Shown: in pieces, positions 8,223-17,378 of the stretch
How positions within the stretch are numbered: position 1 is the first letter of the stretch
Layout of the letters: each line of letters opens with the position of its first letter
Source of the DNA: CAVVXN01 sp963772585
Lineage (GTDB): Bacteria > Planctomycetota > PLA2 > JAEUHO01
Length of the DNA: 64,000 nucleotides
Direction of reading: 5' to 3'
Assembly (NCBI GenBank): GCA_963772585.1
Contig: CAVYXV010000004.1
Location: 248,001-312,000 of the forward strand
Made by a program: the position numbers and the translations under genes
The notes under the pieces: model-generated
Seen by the model: only the letters and a program-made list of their open reading frames with translations
What the model was told of the DNA's origin: nothing
The model's database searches: none

Positions 8223-8645
8223 TTGCGGCACCATGCGGACGAGCTCCTCGAGCTCGCCGGGGATCTTCTCGCCCGTGTTCCGCTGCCCGTTGACCAGCTC
8301 ATCGAGCTTCTCGACGACCGACTCGCTCCCCCGGGGCTGCTCGCCGCCGCCTTCGGAAGCACCGTTCCCGGACGCGCCGCCGTTGGCGCCCTCGGAGGAT
8401 CCGGAAGACCCATCGCGAGACGGCGGCACCTCGACGTCGACGTCCACCTGCTTGGGCTTGGCCTTGCCGCCGGTGCTGATCTCGATCAGGGCCTGCTCGT
8501 TCTGGCGCATCAGACGGATGATCTTCTCCATCTGCGCCTTGACCTTGGCACTGACCGGATCCATCCCCTCCTCGCCTTCCTCGGCGAGGGCGGGCAGGGC
8601 CGCCAGGACCAGCAGGACCAGTCCGCTCAGGATCGCGCGTCGCAT
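8220..8645 (-). CDS. Small exported protein, N-terminal part, ends at in-frame TGA
   Basis: 141 residues from ATG 8645, with GGAGAAG as Shine-Dalgarno about 6 bases before the start; this start gives a clear signal peptide (MRRAILSGLVLLVLAALPALA). The mature part has an amphipathic helix (KVKAQMEKIIRLMRQNEQALIE), a Gly/Ser-rich low-complexity segment and a second helix (VVEKLDELVNGQ...ELEELVRMVPQ) that runs straight into the TGA. The frame continues past the stop into 7821-8219. The ATGA at the stop could also suggest coupling to a new gene, but that ATG opens a frame of only about 33 codons. Role unknown; it follows the coiled-coil gene of the cluster. Confidence 0.65.
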   Translation of the reverse strand: MRRAILSGLVLLVLAALPALAEEGEEGMDPVSAKVKAQMEKIIRLMRQNEQALIEISTGGKAKPKQVDVDVEVPPSRDGSSGSSEGANGGASGNGASEGGGEQPRGSESVVEKLDELVNGQRNTGEKIPGELEELVRMVPQ

Positions 8646-8685
8646 GTCGCTTCTCCGAATCTCGGTACCTCGTTGATTATGGCAT

Positions 8686-8700
8686 CCCCGCGAGGCGGGG
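8686..8700 (-). terminator. Short GC hairpin after the coiled-coil gene
   Basis: CCCCGC-CTC-GCGGGG immediately after the stop at 8702 and 41 bases before the next start. No U-tract; it may mark an mRNA processing point or partial terminator within the train. Confidence 0.3.
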
Positions 8701-8701
8701 C

Positions 8702-11700
8702 TCATTCTCCGAATACCTGGCGCTTGAGGGCCTCCAGGGTCCGGGCGAGCCGGCCCTGCTGCAGGAGCAGGCGCTCGAGCATCCGGCGCTGGCTCTCGTC
8801 CACCCGCCCCTCCTGAATCGACGGATTCCGGCGCCAGAAGTTCTCGATCTTCTGACCGAGGTCCTGCTGCCGGCGGCGCAGGAGCTTGATCTCGGCGATC
8901 GGAGGGACCAGGCGCGGTTGCTGCTGGCCGCCGCCCGGCTGCTGCCCTTGCTGCGGCTGCTGCTGGCGGCGCTTGATCTCGTCCTCGAAGCCTCCGATCA
9001 GATCGTCGAGGCGCTCGATGACCTCGTCGGTGAGGGAGATCGCCAACGGGCCGAGGTCCTGATGGTCCAGCATCTCGGCGATTTCGCGCATGTCGAAGAG
9101 CGTGGCCTCGAGGACCTGGGTGTAGGCGATCGCCCCTTCTTCCCGCACGGCGTCCAGACGCTTCTCGAGGTCGTCGCCCAGGTCCTTCTGTTCCTTGGCC
9201 ACGCCGCCGAGCTTCATTCGCAGCACGCGCTTGTTCCCCCGCAGCTCCGCGAGGTCGAGCATCTCCTTGCGGATCGCCTCCTCCGTCGCCTTGAAGCGCT
9301 TGAGGTCCTGGACCAGCTTGTAGAGGAGCTCTTCCTGCTGGAGGCTCTGGTAGCGCCGTTTCTCCTGGTCCAGCTCCTCCTTCATCTGTTCGAGGTACCG
9401 GCGCGCCTCCTCCGCCTGCTGCTCCGCCTGGGAGCCCTGTCCGCTCTCGAGCCGGTTCTCGGCCTGCTCCATGGCGTTCTCGGCGCTCTTCTTCGACTTC
9501 TCGGCGTCGGGTGACCCCGCCTTCTCCAGCACGTCCTGGAGGTCCTTCAGGCGTTGACGCAGCCGCTCCTGTTCCTCCTTCAACTGCTTGAGTCGCTCGC
9601 GTTGCTCCTGGGGAGAGCCCGACTCGGACGCCGCCGCCTCCAGCGACTCGGCCGCCTGTTGGAGCGCCTCCTCGGCCTGCTGCTGCGCCTGGCCGGCCTC
9701 GCCCGTCTGCCCTTGCGACATCTGGGCGGAGGCCTCCTGCATGGCGGACTGCGCCTCGCTCAACCGGCGGCCGGCTTCGGAGGCGCCCTTCTTCGCCTCC
9801 TCCGTCTCGGGGGCCAGACCCTCCAGCCGGCGTCGGACCTCCCGGGCCCGCTTCTCCAGCTCCTGCTGCTCCAGCGCCAGGCGGCGGCGCTCGCTCCGGG
9901 TCTGGTCGTCCAGGCTCGCGGCCGTCTGTTTCAGGGCGTCGCGGGCGGCCTCCAGGCGCTGCAGCGCCTTCTGCTGGGCCTTCTCACCCGCCTCCGGGTC
10001 GCCGCCCGAGAGAGACCGGCCGGCCTCGTCCATGGCCTCCTCGGCCTGCCGCGCCTCCCGACCGGCCTGGGCCATGGCCGCGCCGGCCTCCTTCGACGCC
10101 GTCTCCTGGGAGCCGTGGAGGGCGCGGCTGTCCTGCTCGAGGCCTTCCGCCGTGGCCCCCGTCTCCTTCCGGATCGCCTCCTGCGCCTGGGCGGGCGTCG
10201 CGCCTCGTGCCTCCCGTCCGGCCGCGGCCAGGGCCTTCGCCGCCTCGTCCTGGGCCGCGGCGGCGCCGGCGGGGTTCCCCTTCTCGAGGGCGCCGCGCGC
10301 GCGCTCCATGGCCTGGGTGGCGGCCCGCGCCTTCTCGGCGGCGCGCTGCGCGGAGGCGTCCTGCGGGGCCGCGGCCTCCAGGGCCGCGAGCACGTCCGCG
10401 GCCCGCTTGGCGCGGGCCTGCTCCGCGTCCGCCAGCGCCGGGGGCTCTCGTCCGGCCAGGGCCCGCTCCAGAGCCTCCCGGGTCCGGGAGAGCTCCTGGG
10501 CCGCCTCCGCGGCCCGCCGAGCCGCTTCGGCCACATCGCCCCCCTGCAGCGGCTCCTTCGAGGAAGCCAGGGCCCCGGCCGCCTTCCACGCGTGGTCCCG
10601 GGCGTCGGCCGCGCCCTCGTGACCCTCCAGGTCGCCGGCCAGCGTCCGGGTCTCCTCGGCGGCCTTCGCGGTCCGTTCGGTGCTCGCCTGGGCCGCCTTC
10701 GCCACCGCGGCGGTGGCGGCCTCGACGGCACCCTTCGCCTCGGCCGCCTCCTCCGGGGTGCCGGCCTCGGCCGCCTTGGTGAGCGCGCCCTCCAAGGCCT
10801 GGAGCGCTTCGGCGAGATCCCCGCTCGCGCCGTCCTGGCGGGCGTGCGCCTCCTTGCGTGCGGCCTCGAGCGCCGTCCGGCGGGCCGCCGCGTCCGTGCC
10901 GTCCGACAGGGCCTCGGCCGCCTTCTCGGCCGCCTCGGTCGTCGCCGCGGCCCGCTCGGCCTCGCCCTGGAGCCACCGGGCCTCGGTCTCCAGCGTCTTC
11001 GCGCGTTCGAGCGCATCGCCGAGGCTCGCCTCCGCCCGGCTCCCCGCGGCGGCGGCCGCCTCCTCGGTGGCCAGGGCCTTGGCCTGCTCGGCCGCCTTCT
11101 CCACGCCGTCCGAGGGGGTCTCGCCGTTCTGTGCGGCCTGCCTCGCGGCCTTCGTGCTCTCCCATGCGCGCCGCTGCCGTTCGGCCAGGCGCGCTACGGC
11201 CTCCAGCCGCTGCTTCAGGGCATCGAGCGCCGCCTGTCGCCCCTCTGCCTTCTCGCGGAGCGCCGCCTGGTCGGCCTTCAGCGTCGCGAGATCCTCCTGG
11301 AGCCGACGGGCCTCCTGGGCCGACGGCGAACGAGCCTGCTTCGTCGTCTCCTCGATCCTCCGTCGGATCTCCTCCTGATCCCGGGCGAGCCGGTCGGCCT
11401 CCTCGGCGGCCTTCCGCGAGGCCTCGAGCCGATCGAGCAGTTCGTCGCGGGTGTAGTCGCGATCCCGGTCCTCCAGGATCAGCAGCAGGCGCTCCAGGCG
11501 CTGGAGCACTTCGCGGCTGGCCGTGCCGGCGTCGCCGGCGCGGCGACCCTCCAGGGCGGCCAGCAACTGGCGCAGACGCCCGACCAGGTTCTCCCCCGAG
11601 TAGTAGTCGAGCCCTTTCTCCACGAGGCCCGCCTCGTAGTCGTGCCCCGTCCGCTTCAACTCGTCCTCGACGGCCCTCAGCTCGGACTCCAGGTCCATGA

Positions 11701-11854
11701 TCTCCTGCTGGAGTTCCTCACCGACCTTGTGTTCGCGATGGAAGTCGGGTCCCTCGTCGCCTGCCGTCGCCGCGCGGGGCGGCGCGAAGGCGAAGGCGGC
11801 GAGCGCCGCGAGCACGAAGGCGGCGCCGATCGCGGTGCGGTGCGGGATCGACAT
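8702..11854 (-). CDS. Large exported coiled-coil protein
   Basis: 1050 residues. ATG 11854 was chosen because it gives a signal peptide (IGAAFVLAALAAFAFAPPRAATA) and has GGGAG upstream; longer frames upstream are out of character. Almost the whole mature protein is Ala/Glu/Arg/Lys/Gln-rich heptad-like helix (about 60-900). It is followed by a calmer C-terminal region (about 900-1050) with a QQQPQQGQQPGGGQQQP linker and a final helix KIENFWRRNPSIQEG...RTLEALKRQVF. Very long periplasmic coiled coils commonly sit beside DUF4175-like membrane proteins in planctomycete MoxR/VWA clusters, as here (53 bases downstream of the membrane-protein gene). Probably a structural partner of that protein; no catalytic motif seen. 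Confidence 0.8.
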   Translation of the reverse strand: MSIPHRTAIGAAFVLAALAAFAFAPPRAATAGDEGPDFHREHKVGEELQQEIMDLESELRAVEDELKRTGHDYEAGLVEKGLDYYSGENLVGRLRQLLAALEGRRAGDAGTASREVLQRLERLLLILEDRDRDYTRDELLDRLEASRKAAEEADRLARDQEEIRRRIEETTKQARSPSAQEARRLQEDLATLKADQAALREKAEGRQAALDALKQRLEAVARLAERQRRAWESTKAARQAAQNGETPSDGVEKAAEQAKALATEEAAAAAGSRAEASLGDALERAKTLETEARWLQGEAERAAATTEAAEKAAEALSDGTDAAARRTALEAARKEAHARQDGASGDLAEALQALEGALTKAAEAGTPEEAAEAKGAVEAATAAVAKAAQASTERTAKAAEETRTLAGDLEGHEGAADARDHAWKAAGALASSKEPLQGGDVAEAARRAAEAAQELSRTREALERALAGREPPALADAEQARAKRAADVLAALEAAAPQDASAQRAAEKARAATQAMERARGALEKGNPAGAAAAQDEAAKALAAAGREARGATPAQAQEAIRKETGATAEGLEQDSRALHGSQETASKEAGAAMAQAGREARQAEEAMDEAGRSLSGGDPEAGEKAQQKALQRLEAARDALKQTAASLDDQTRSERRRLALEQQELEKRAREVRRRLEGLAPETEEAKKGASEAGRRLSEAQSAMQEASAQMSQGQTGEAGQAQQQAEEALQQAAESLEAAASESGSPQEQRERLKQLKEEQERLRQRLKDLQDVLEKAGSPDAEKSKKSAENAMEQAENRLESGQGSQAEQQAEEARRYLEQMKEELDQEKRRYQSLQQEELLYKLVQDLKRFKATEEAIRKEMLDLAELRGNKRVLRMKLGGVAKEQKDLGDDLEKRLDAVREEGAIAYTQVLEATLFDMREIAEMLDHQDLGPLAISLTDEVIERLDDLIGGFEDEIKRRQQQPQQGQQPGGGQQQPRLVPPIAEIKLLRRRQQDLGQKIENFWRRNPSIQEGRVDESQRRMLERLLLQQGRLARTLEALKRQVFGE

Positions 11855-11907
11855 GGGGGACTCCCTTCTCGAGGAGACGCAACGAGCGGACAGGGGGCCG
11901 TGGCTTG

Positions 11908-14403
11908 TCATCGGCCCGGGGCCTCCGGCGAGGGCGGGCCGCCGGCGTCGGCCTCGGTAGCGCCGAGCCGTTGGTCGAGCGCCGTCTGCTGCTCGATGAT
12001 CCGCCGGAGGTGGAGGATCACGTCGCTCAGCCGCTTCCAGTTGCTCATGCCCTGGAGCGTCGTCTCGAGCGTCGCGATGAGCGCGTCTTCGGCCGCGAGG
12101 GCCTCCTTCGGATCCGCCTCCCTCGCCGCCACCCGGCGCACGGCGTCGTGGGCGAGGGGGGCCTCCCGGGCCGCGGCCTCGACGGCCGGCTCGATCACCT
12201 GCAGCATCCGGTCCACGAGGCCCGTGTCGAAGAAGACGCGTTCGCGCCGCGCGCGGGCGACCTCGTCGTAGAGCGCGTACGGGAAGACCGGGTCCCCCCG
12301 TTCGATGACCGGGGCGGCGGGCGGTTCGGCGCTCTCCTCGGGCGCCGCGCGCCCGTAGGTCCGTCGGAGGTACTCGTCCATGATCCCGAGGATCTTCTCC
12401 ACGGGCCCCTCGGCGCCCAGCCGGTTGAAGATCCAGCTGTTGAACAGCCGGATCAGGTCGCGGGTCGCTTCGTCGAGATCCTGCGCCATCTTCGCCTGCG
12501 CGTACTGGAGCGCTCGCAGTGCGTCCTGCTCGGACTCCCCGAGCGGCCCCGAGGCGGCGGCGGCGAGCTGGTCGCGGCGCGTCCTCTGTTCGGCGAGCAG
12601 ACGCTCGAACGAGGCGCGCACGGTGCTGCGCCGGGAACCGAGGAGGCGTTCCAGGTCCACGCCGACGAAGAGGTCGAAGTGGCTCCACGGGCCCTCGGTC
12701 GTCTGCCCCTTGCTGTCGGAGACCTTCAACCGCACGGCGAGGCGGCCCGGGGCGGAAGGCGGATCCCCTTTCTCGTCGAGCAGATCGTGGATCTCCAGCG
12801 GGTGGTAGACGCGCACGGTCTTTCGGTCCAGGGGGCCGTCCGCCGCGGCGATCTCGCCCTTCTGCACGTTCGGAGCGTCGGCCGGCACCACCCGCCGGGC
12901 GAGCACGCTGCCGTCAGCGAGCCGGACCTCCAGGCCGATCGCCTGGGTGCCGTGGTCGTCCTGCACCTCCAGCACGAGCGGGATCCGTGCGTCCGCCGTC
13001 ACGTCGACCGCACCGCTCGGCTGGATCCAGCGGACGGTGGGGGGACGGTCCGGTTCGACGAGGATCTCGTAGCTGTCGGCGGCCGGGTCGCTCTCGCGCC
13101 CCGACGCGGTGACGAGTTGCACGCGGTAGCGGATGGTCTGGTCGGCCTGGAGATCGAAGCCGTAGCGCACGCCCTCGTCACCCAGGGACCGGCCCTCGAG
13201 GACGAGGTCCCCCGCGACGAGGCGCGCCACCTTCACCGTCTCGTCCGCAGTGACTTCGACCGCGACCGTCGTGCCCTCGGGCACCGTGGCGTTGCCGCCC
13301 TGGACGACCTCGGGCTCGCGGTGGAGATACGCCGGGAAGGTGAGCATCGCCTGGATGCCCAGGAGACGGGGTGGCACGACGGTCTCGACGCGGTAGACGG
13401 GGCGGTCGTCGGTGTCGTCCCCCGCGTGGAGGACGAAGGCGAAGCCCTGGCGTACGTCCCGGATCTCCACGGCGAAGAGGCCCGGTCGGTCGGGAACCTC
13501 GAACAGACGGCGCGGGATCGACCGGGCGCCCTCTACCTGGTCCACGAGGACGACCTCGTCGGGAATGCGGCCCTCGATGCGTGCGCGCACGAGCAGGGGC
13601 CGTCCCACGGCGACTTCGTACGCAACGGTCGGGTCGTGGGGACGGACCTTCCCGTCGGCGTCGAGATCCACGGCGAGGACCGTCGTGCTCCGCGGCCAGG
13701 CGGCATCCTCGAGCAGCAGCGACCGCCGCGCCCACAGCCCCACCGTGTCTGCCATCGCCAGGGTGACGCCCGCGGCCACCAGCAGGGAGACGGCCGCCGC
13801 GGCGACCCACCACAGCGCCCGTCGGGCGGAAACGGCGTGGGCGAACTCGAGCTTGCGGGCATCCTCCGCCGCCTCGTCGATGACCCGCTCCATCATCGCG
13901 GCGCTTTCGCCGCGCGAGGGGTGGGCCAACTCCCGGTCGAAGTCCAGGGCGGCGGCCAGCCGGTCGTCCAGGGCGCGGTAGCGCCGCTCGACCGAGAGGG
14001 CGAGATCCTCGTCGGAATAGCGGACGCCGATCGGACGCAGGAAGCGCCACGCGAGCCACACCGCCACGCCCGCGAGGCCGCCTGCGAGGAAGGCGAGCAG
14101 CGGGGCGGCGCTCAGTCGGCTCCGGGTCGCCCAGATCGCCAGCAGCAGCGCGAGGGCGAGCACGACGAGCCACGCGATCGTCCCCTGGCCCTCCGGCCGG
14201 TCGAGGAGGCCGAGCCGGATGAAGCGGCGCACGCCGAGCGGGAGATCGAGCAGCCAGTCGGCCAGGAAGGTCGCGGCGAGCAACCCCACGACGGCGGCGA
14301 GCAGGCGGCCCAGTCCCTGGAGCAGGAACAGCGCGTGGATCCGCCGACGGAGCGCCCCCAGGCGGGCGCGGAGCGAGCGGACGGGGGCGGGATTCCGGGT
14401 CAT
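11908..14403 (-). CDS. Large membrane-anchored protein, DUF4175-like
   Basis: 831 residues from ATG 14403, which overlaps the stop of the FecR gene as ATGA. N-terminal hydrophobic helices (about 29-52, 70-90, 96-118) are followed by a soluble loop (SVERRYRALDDRLAAALDFD) and another membrane helix (about 190-210). A long periplasmic region follows, with beta-rich segments (VVPPRLLGIQAMLTFPAYLHREP and similar, about 330-620) and a helical C-terminus. This layout matches the DUF4175-like proteins that accompany coiled-coil proteins in VWA/MoxR loci. It is expected in the inner membrane with most of the chain outside the cytoplasm. Function unknown; translational coupling suggests joint production with the sigma/FecR pair. 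Confidence 0.72.
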   Translation of the reverse strand: MTRNPAPVRSLRARLGALRRRIHALFLLQGLGRLLAAVVGLLAATFLADWLLDLPLGVRRFIRLGLLDRPEGQGTIAWLVVLALALLLAIWATRSRLSAAPLLAFLAGGLAGVAVWLAWRFLRPIGVRYSDEDLALSVERRYRALDDRLAAALDFDRELAHPSRGESAAMMERVIDEAAEDARKLEFAHAVSARRALWWVAAAAVSLLVAAGVTLAMADTVGLWARRSLLLEDAAWPRSTTVLAVDLDADGKVRPHDPTVAYEVAVGRPLLVRARIEGRIPDEVVLVDQVEGARSIPRRLFEVPDRPGLFAVEIRDVRQGFAFVLHAGDDTDDRPVYRVETVVPPRLLGIQAMLTFPAYLHREPEVVQGGNATVPEGTTVAVEVTADETVKVARLVAGDLVLEGRSLGDEGVRYGFDLQADQTIRYRVQLVTASGRESDPAADSYEILVEPDRPPTVRWIQPSGAVDVTADARIPLVLEVQDDHGTQAIGLEVRLADGSVLARRVVPADAPNVQKGEIAAADGPLDRKTVRVYHPLEIHDLLDEKGDPPSAPGRLAVRLKVSDSKGQTTEGPWSHFDLFVGVDLERLLGSRRSTVRASFERLLAEQRTRRDQLAAAASGPLGESEQDALRALQYAQAKMAQDLDEATRDLIRLFNSWIFNRLGAEGPVEKILGIMDEYLRRTYGRAAPEESAEPPAAPVIERGDPVFPYALYDEVARARRERVFFDTGLVDRMLQVIEPAVEAAAREAPLAHDAVRRVAAREADPKEALAAEDALIATLETTLQGMSNWKRLSDVILHLRRIIEQQTALDQRLGATEADAGGPPSPEAPGR

Positions 14404-15515
14404 TCGACGACTTCGACTCCGACCCCGGAGGAGATCACCGGGGCTTCGTGCTCCGGACGGTACATGGCGCGGCAGCGGTAGGTCCCGCCCGGCCCGGGCG
14501 GCAGGACGATGCGGACCTCCTGGGGGAGGGGCTCGTCGGGTCGGAGCGTCACGCGCGCGCCCGGCTCCAAGCCGAACGGCCGGCCGTCGAACGACGGAAC
14601 GACCTCGTGCACGGCGCCGCCGGGCTCCTGCACCTCGATCCAGAGCGCGCGTCGGCTCGCCGACGGGCCGGCGACCGGGACGGGCAGCTCGCCGGGAGTC
14701 CCGAGGCGCAGTCGGAGGCGGAGCGGTTCGCCCCGGCGCACCCGGGGCGGCGCCTCGAGGGAGAGACGCGGCGCGTCGAACCACAGGCCCGCGTGCCCGG
14801 GCCAGGCTTGGATGCGTCCGTGGGCGAGGCGGGTTCCCGCCGCCAGGCGCCGCGTACCCACCTGCACGGCGCCCCGCGCGACCCGGACGCGGAGATCGCC
14901 CTCCGTCAGGTCCACCTCGAAGATGGTCCCTGCGACGCGGACGTCCCCCCGCGGGGTGGCGACGTGGAACGCGTACGGGCCCTCGACCTCGACGTAGAGG
15001 CGTCCGGCCTCGAGCGCCACCCCGTGGGGATCGAGGTAGCGGAGCGCGGTCGCGCCGTCGAGCACGAGGTGGACGCGCTCTCCGACCCACATCTCGGCGG
15101 GGCGGGTCGCCCGGACGCGCGCCCCGGCCTCGATGCGGTCGCCGGAGTGCGCCGCCCCCGACACCACGAGACCGCGGCCGGCGCGCGCGCTCGGCGTCCG
15201 CCCCGCGTTGCCGCCCAGCACGATCGCCACCACCAGGGCCGCGGCCGCGAGCCCCGCGCCGGCCCAGACCACGGCCTGCGGCAGCCGCTCCGGGCGGGCC
15301 CGCTCCCGGGGCAGGCGCGGGGCGAGTCGCGCGAACGGCGGCGGCGGAGGCGCGCGGAGGGCCTCGTAGCGGGCGAGGTGGCGCAGGACGGCCTCCGCCC
15401 GGGCCCGGCGCTCGGGGTCGGCCGCCAGCGCGCGGCCGAGCGCCTCGCGCCTTCCGGGCTCCAGGCGCCCCAGCGCGAGGTCGAGGAGCTCCCGATCGGG
15501 ATGCGACCCCGTCAC
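14400..15515 (-). CDS. FecR-like membrane protein (putative anti-sigma partner)
   Basis: 371 residues. GTG 15515 overlaps the stop of the sigma factor gene (GTGA), so the two are translationally coupled. A cytoplasmic N-terminal helical region (1-70) is followed by a Pro-rich stretch, one membrane helix (about 81-100), and a FecR domain (about 118-235) with the typical pattern GVALEAGRLYVEV...FHVATPRGDVRVAGTIFEVDL. A further beta-rich C-terminal region follows. FecR proteins sense or relay periplasmic signals to a cognate ECF sigma factor. The N-terminal part lacks the zinc-binding HxxxCxxC of ZAS anti-sigma factors. Inferred role: regulator of the adjacent sigma factor. Confidence 0.8.
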   Translation of the reverse strand: MTGSHPDRELLDLALGRLEPGRREALGRALAADPERRARAEAVLRHLARYEALRAPPPPPFARLAPRLPRERARPERLPQAVVWAGAGLAAAALVVAIVLGGNAGRTPSARAGRGLVVSGAAHSGDRIEAGARVRATRPAEMWVGERVHLVLDGATALRYLDPHGVALEAGRLYVEVEGPYAFHVATPRGDVRVAGTIFEVDLTEGDLRVRVARGAVQVGTRRLAAGTRLAHGRIQAWPGHAGLWFDAPRLSLEAPPRVRRGEPLRLRLRLGTPGELPVPVAGPSASRRALWIEVQEPGGAVHEVVPSFDGRPFGLEPGARVTLRPDEPLPQEVRIVLPPGPGGTYRCRAMYRPEHEAPVISSGVGVEVVE

Positions 15516-16075
15516 GCCCCGAGCTCCCGCCGAAGCCGCGCCTCGGCCGCGGCCATCCGGCTCTTCACGGTGCCGACGGGGACGCCGACGATCTCGGCGG
15601 TCTCGGCGTAGGAGCGGTCCGCGAGGCGGACGAGCACGAAGACGGCCCTCAGGGGCGGGGTCAGGGTGCGGACGGCGGCGCCGAGCCGGGCCGCCTCGTC
15701 CCGCGCCTCGGCCCCCGGATCCGGGGCCTGCTCCGGCGCGCCCGGCCGCGCGGCGGCCCGGGCTTCGAGGCCGGGACGACGGGCGCGGCGCCGCAGGCGC
15801 TTCCACGCGAGGCGCTTCCCCATGGCCAGCAGCCACGTCGTGACGCGGGCCTTCGGCCGCCAGCGCGGGGCCGCGACCCAGGCTGCGAGGAAGGTGTCCT
15901 GGGTCAGGTCCTCGGCGAGTTGGCGGTCCTGGCAGAGGCCGAACAGGAATCGCATCACGACGGGGGCGGTCCTCTCGTAGAGCCGTTCGAAGGCCTCCCG
16001 GTCTCCGTCCCTGACGCGTGCCATCAGGGCGAGATCGCCGTCGGGCGCGTCGGGCGGGATCCGGTCGGCCACCAC
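15512..16075 (-). CDS. RNA polymerase ECF-type sigma factor
   Basis: 187 residues from one of two adjacent GTG codons (16075 or 16072). Region 2 is clear (DREAFERLYERTAPVVMRF ... AEDLTQDTFLAAW, about 25-70), as is region 4 (VRTLTPPLRAVFVLV...SYAETAEIVGVPVGTVKSRM, about 130-180). Region 1.1 and region 3 are absent, as in group IV sigma factors. It directs RNA polymerase to a specific regulon, usually including its own operon. Position inside the membrane/exported-protein train, and the GTGA overlap with the FecR-like gene, suggest that it controls some of the surrounding genes. No target promoter motif could be recognised. Confidence 0.9.
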   Translation of the reverse strand: MVADRIPPDAPDGDLALMARVRDGDREAFERLYERTAPVVMRFLFGLCQDRQLAEDLTQDTFLAAWVAAPRWRPKARVTTWLLAMGKRLAWKRLRRRARRPGLEARAAARPGAPEQAPDPGAEARDEAARLGAAVRTLTPPLRAVFVLVRLADRSYAETAEIVGVPVGTVKSRMAAAEARLRRELGA

Positions 16076-16161
16076 CCGTCAATGCCTCGAGCGGCTCGGA
16101 GGTTCGCTCGCCTTCGCCGTCCCGGCCGGGGCCCCGGAATCGATCACCTTGTCGACGGCGC

Positions 16162-17348
16162 CTACCGTTGGTGGATCGGGAGTTGATCGAGGGGGAACTG
16201 GAGGATGAGGAGGGCGGACGCCGTGCCGTAGGCGTTCGTCCCGTCGATGTTGCTCCGCCACCACGCCTCCGGCCGCCCCTCCTCGTCCGTTCCGGTCCGC
16301 TGGATGCGGAGGAGGTCGTCGCGGAGGCGGCGGTACCACGACGCCCAGAGCTCCGGCCGCCTCAGGCCGATCTGGTACATCGCCTGCGTGGCGTAGTAGC
16401 TCCCGTAGTAGAAGAAGTAGTGCTCCGGGTTCATCGAAACCTCGCGGTACGTGTGGCCGAGGTAGTCGACGAACTGGTCGATGCGGAGCGGCGGCTTGTG
16501 GAAGCCGTAGAGGGTCAGGTACGCGGCCACGGTCTGGTCGTCGTAGAGACCGGCCTGGAACAGCGTGGTGAGTCCCGCCGCGCAGAGGGCGAAGCTCTCC
16601 CGGTTGAACTGCTGCGTCTGCGGCTGGTACGTGAACGACCCCTTCGGCCACTGGTTTTGGCCCGTGTTCGCGCTGTCGATGACGTAGTGGATGGCCCGCT
16701 GGATCGTGGCGCGCGGCACCCTCAGTCCGGCGTTGCTCGCAGCCCGTAGCGCGACGACCTGGCAGACCGTGACGCTCATGTCCGAGTCCTTCGTGAAGGG
16801 CACGTAGCGCCACCCGCCGGTCTCGTTCTGGCACTGGACGGTGAACTTGACCGCGTGCTGGAGTTCCCTGCGGACCCGTTCGCGATGGGTGACGCCGTAG
16901 ACCTCGGCCAGGGCGAGGGTGGCGAAGGCGTGGCTGTACATGCGCGTCTTGTTGCCGGCGATGAAGCCGGAGGGCTGGACCTGGTCGAGGACGAAGTCGA
17001 TCGCCTTGTCCAGCGTCTCCCCGTACGGACCCCGGCCGGGCTGGTGGCCGCCCGCGAGGAACGCGAGGATCGCCAGCGACGTGATGCCGACGTGCGGCAC
17101 GTCGATCCCGTCGGTGAAGGGCCGGTAGGACTCGTTGATCTTCTTGCCCGCGTTGCTCGACCACGACCCGTCGGCGTTCTGGGTCCGTTCGAGGAAGCGA
17201 AGCCCCGCCCGGATCGCCTGCCGCGTCCGGGTGTCCACGAGAATCTGCGCCTCGAGGTGGTCGTCCGCGCGGAGAGCCCCGGGCCCAGCATCAGCCCGAC
17301 GAGGGCCAGGGAGAGCGCGGGCGGTACGAAGAAGAGCGTTCGCCGCAT
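16162..17348 (-). CDS. Exported alpha/alpha-toroid (prenyltransferase-fold) protein, apparent frameshift
   Basis: The body (bases about 17275 down to 16162) encodes a repeat protein of the terpene cyclase/prenyltransferase toroid fold with QNADGSWSSN, QNETGGWRYVPF and similar units. In that frame no ATG or GTG precedes it. One frame over, ATG 17348 starts a perfect signal peptide (MRRTLFFVPPALSLALVGLMLG). Adding a single G in the GGGG run at 17277-17280 (minus strand) joins them as ...LGPGALRA-DDHLEAQ, with an ideal cleavage site. A one-base loss is therefore inferred: sequencing error or a recent lesion. Repaired length is about 395 residues. No catalytic DxDD motif was seen. Confidence 0.75.
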
Positions 17349-17378
17349 GATGCAAACCTAGCAGATCGCGGAGGCTGG

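Noticed and set aside
9554..12271. Long plus-strand frame opposite the coiled-coil gene
   Set aside because: Mirror of Ala/Glu heptad codons (gives Leu/Arg-rich nonsense). The minus-strand gene has a signal peptide, a ribosome site and a sensible layout.
11905..14481. Long plus-strand frame opposite the membrane-protein gene
   Set aside because: Antisense shadow; the minus-strand product shows membrane helices and coupling to neighbours.
14400..16082. Single long frame joining the FecR gene to sequence upstream
   Set aside because: The upstream part is out of frame with the sigma factor gene, which is real; the GTG at 15515 overlapping the sigma stop is the natural start.
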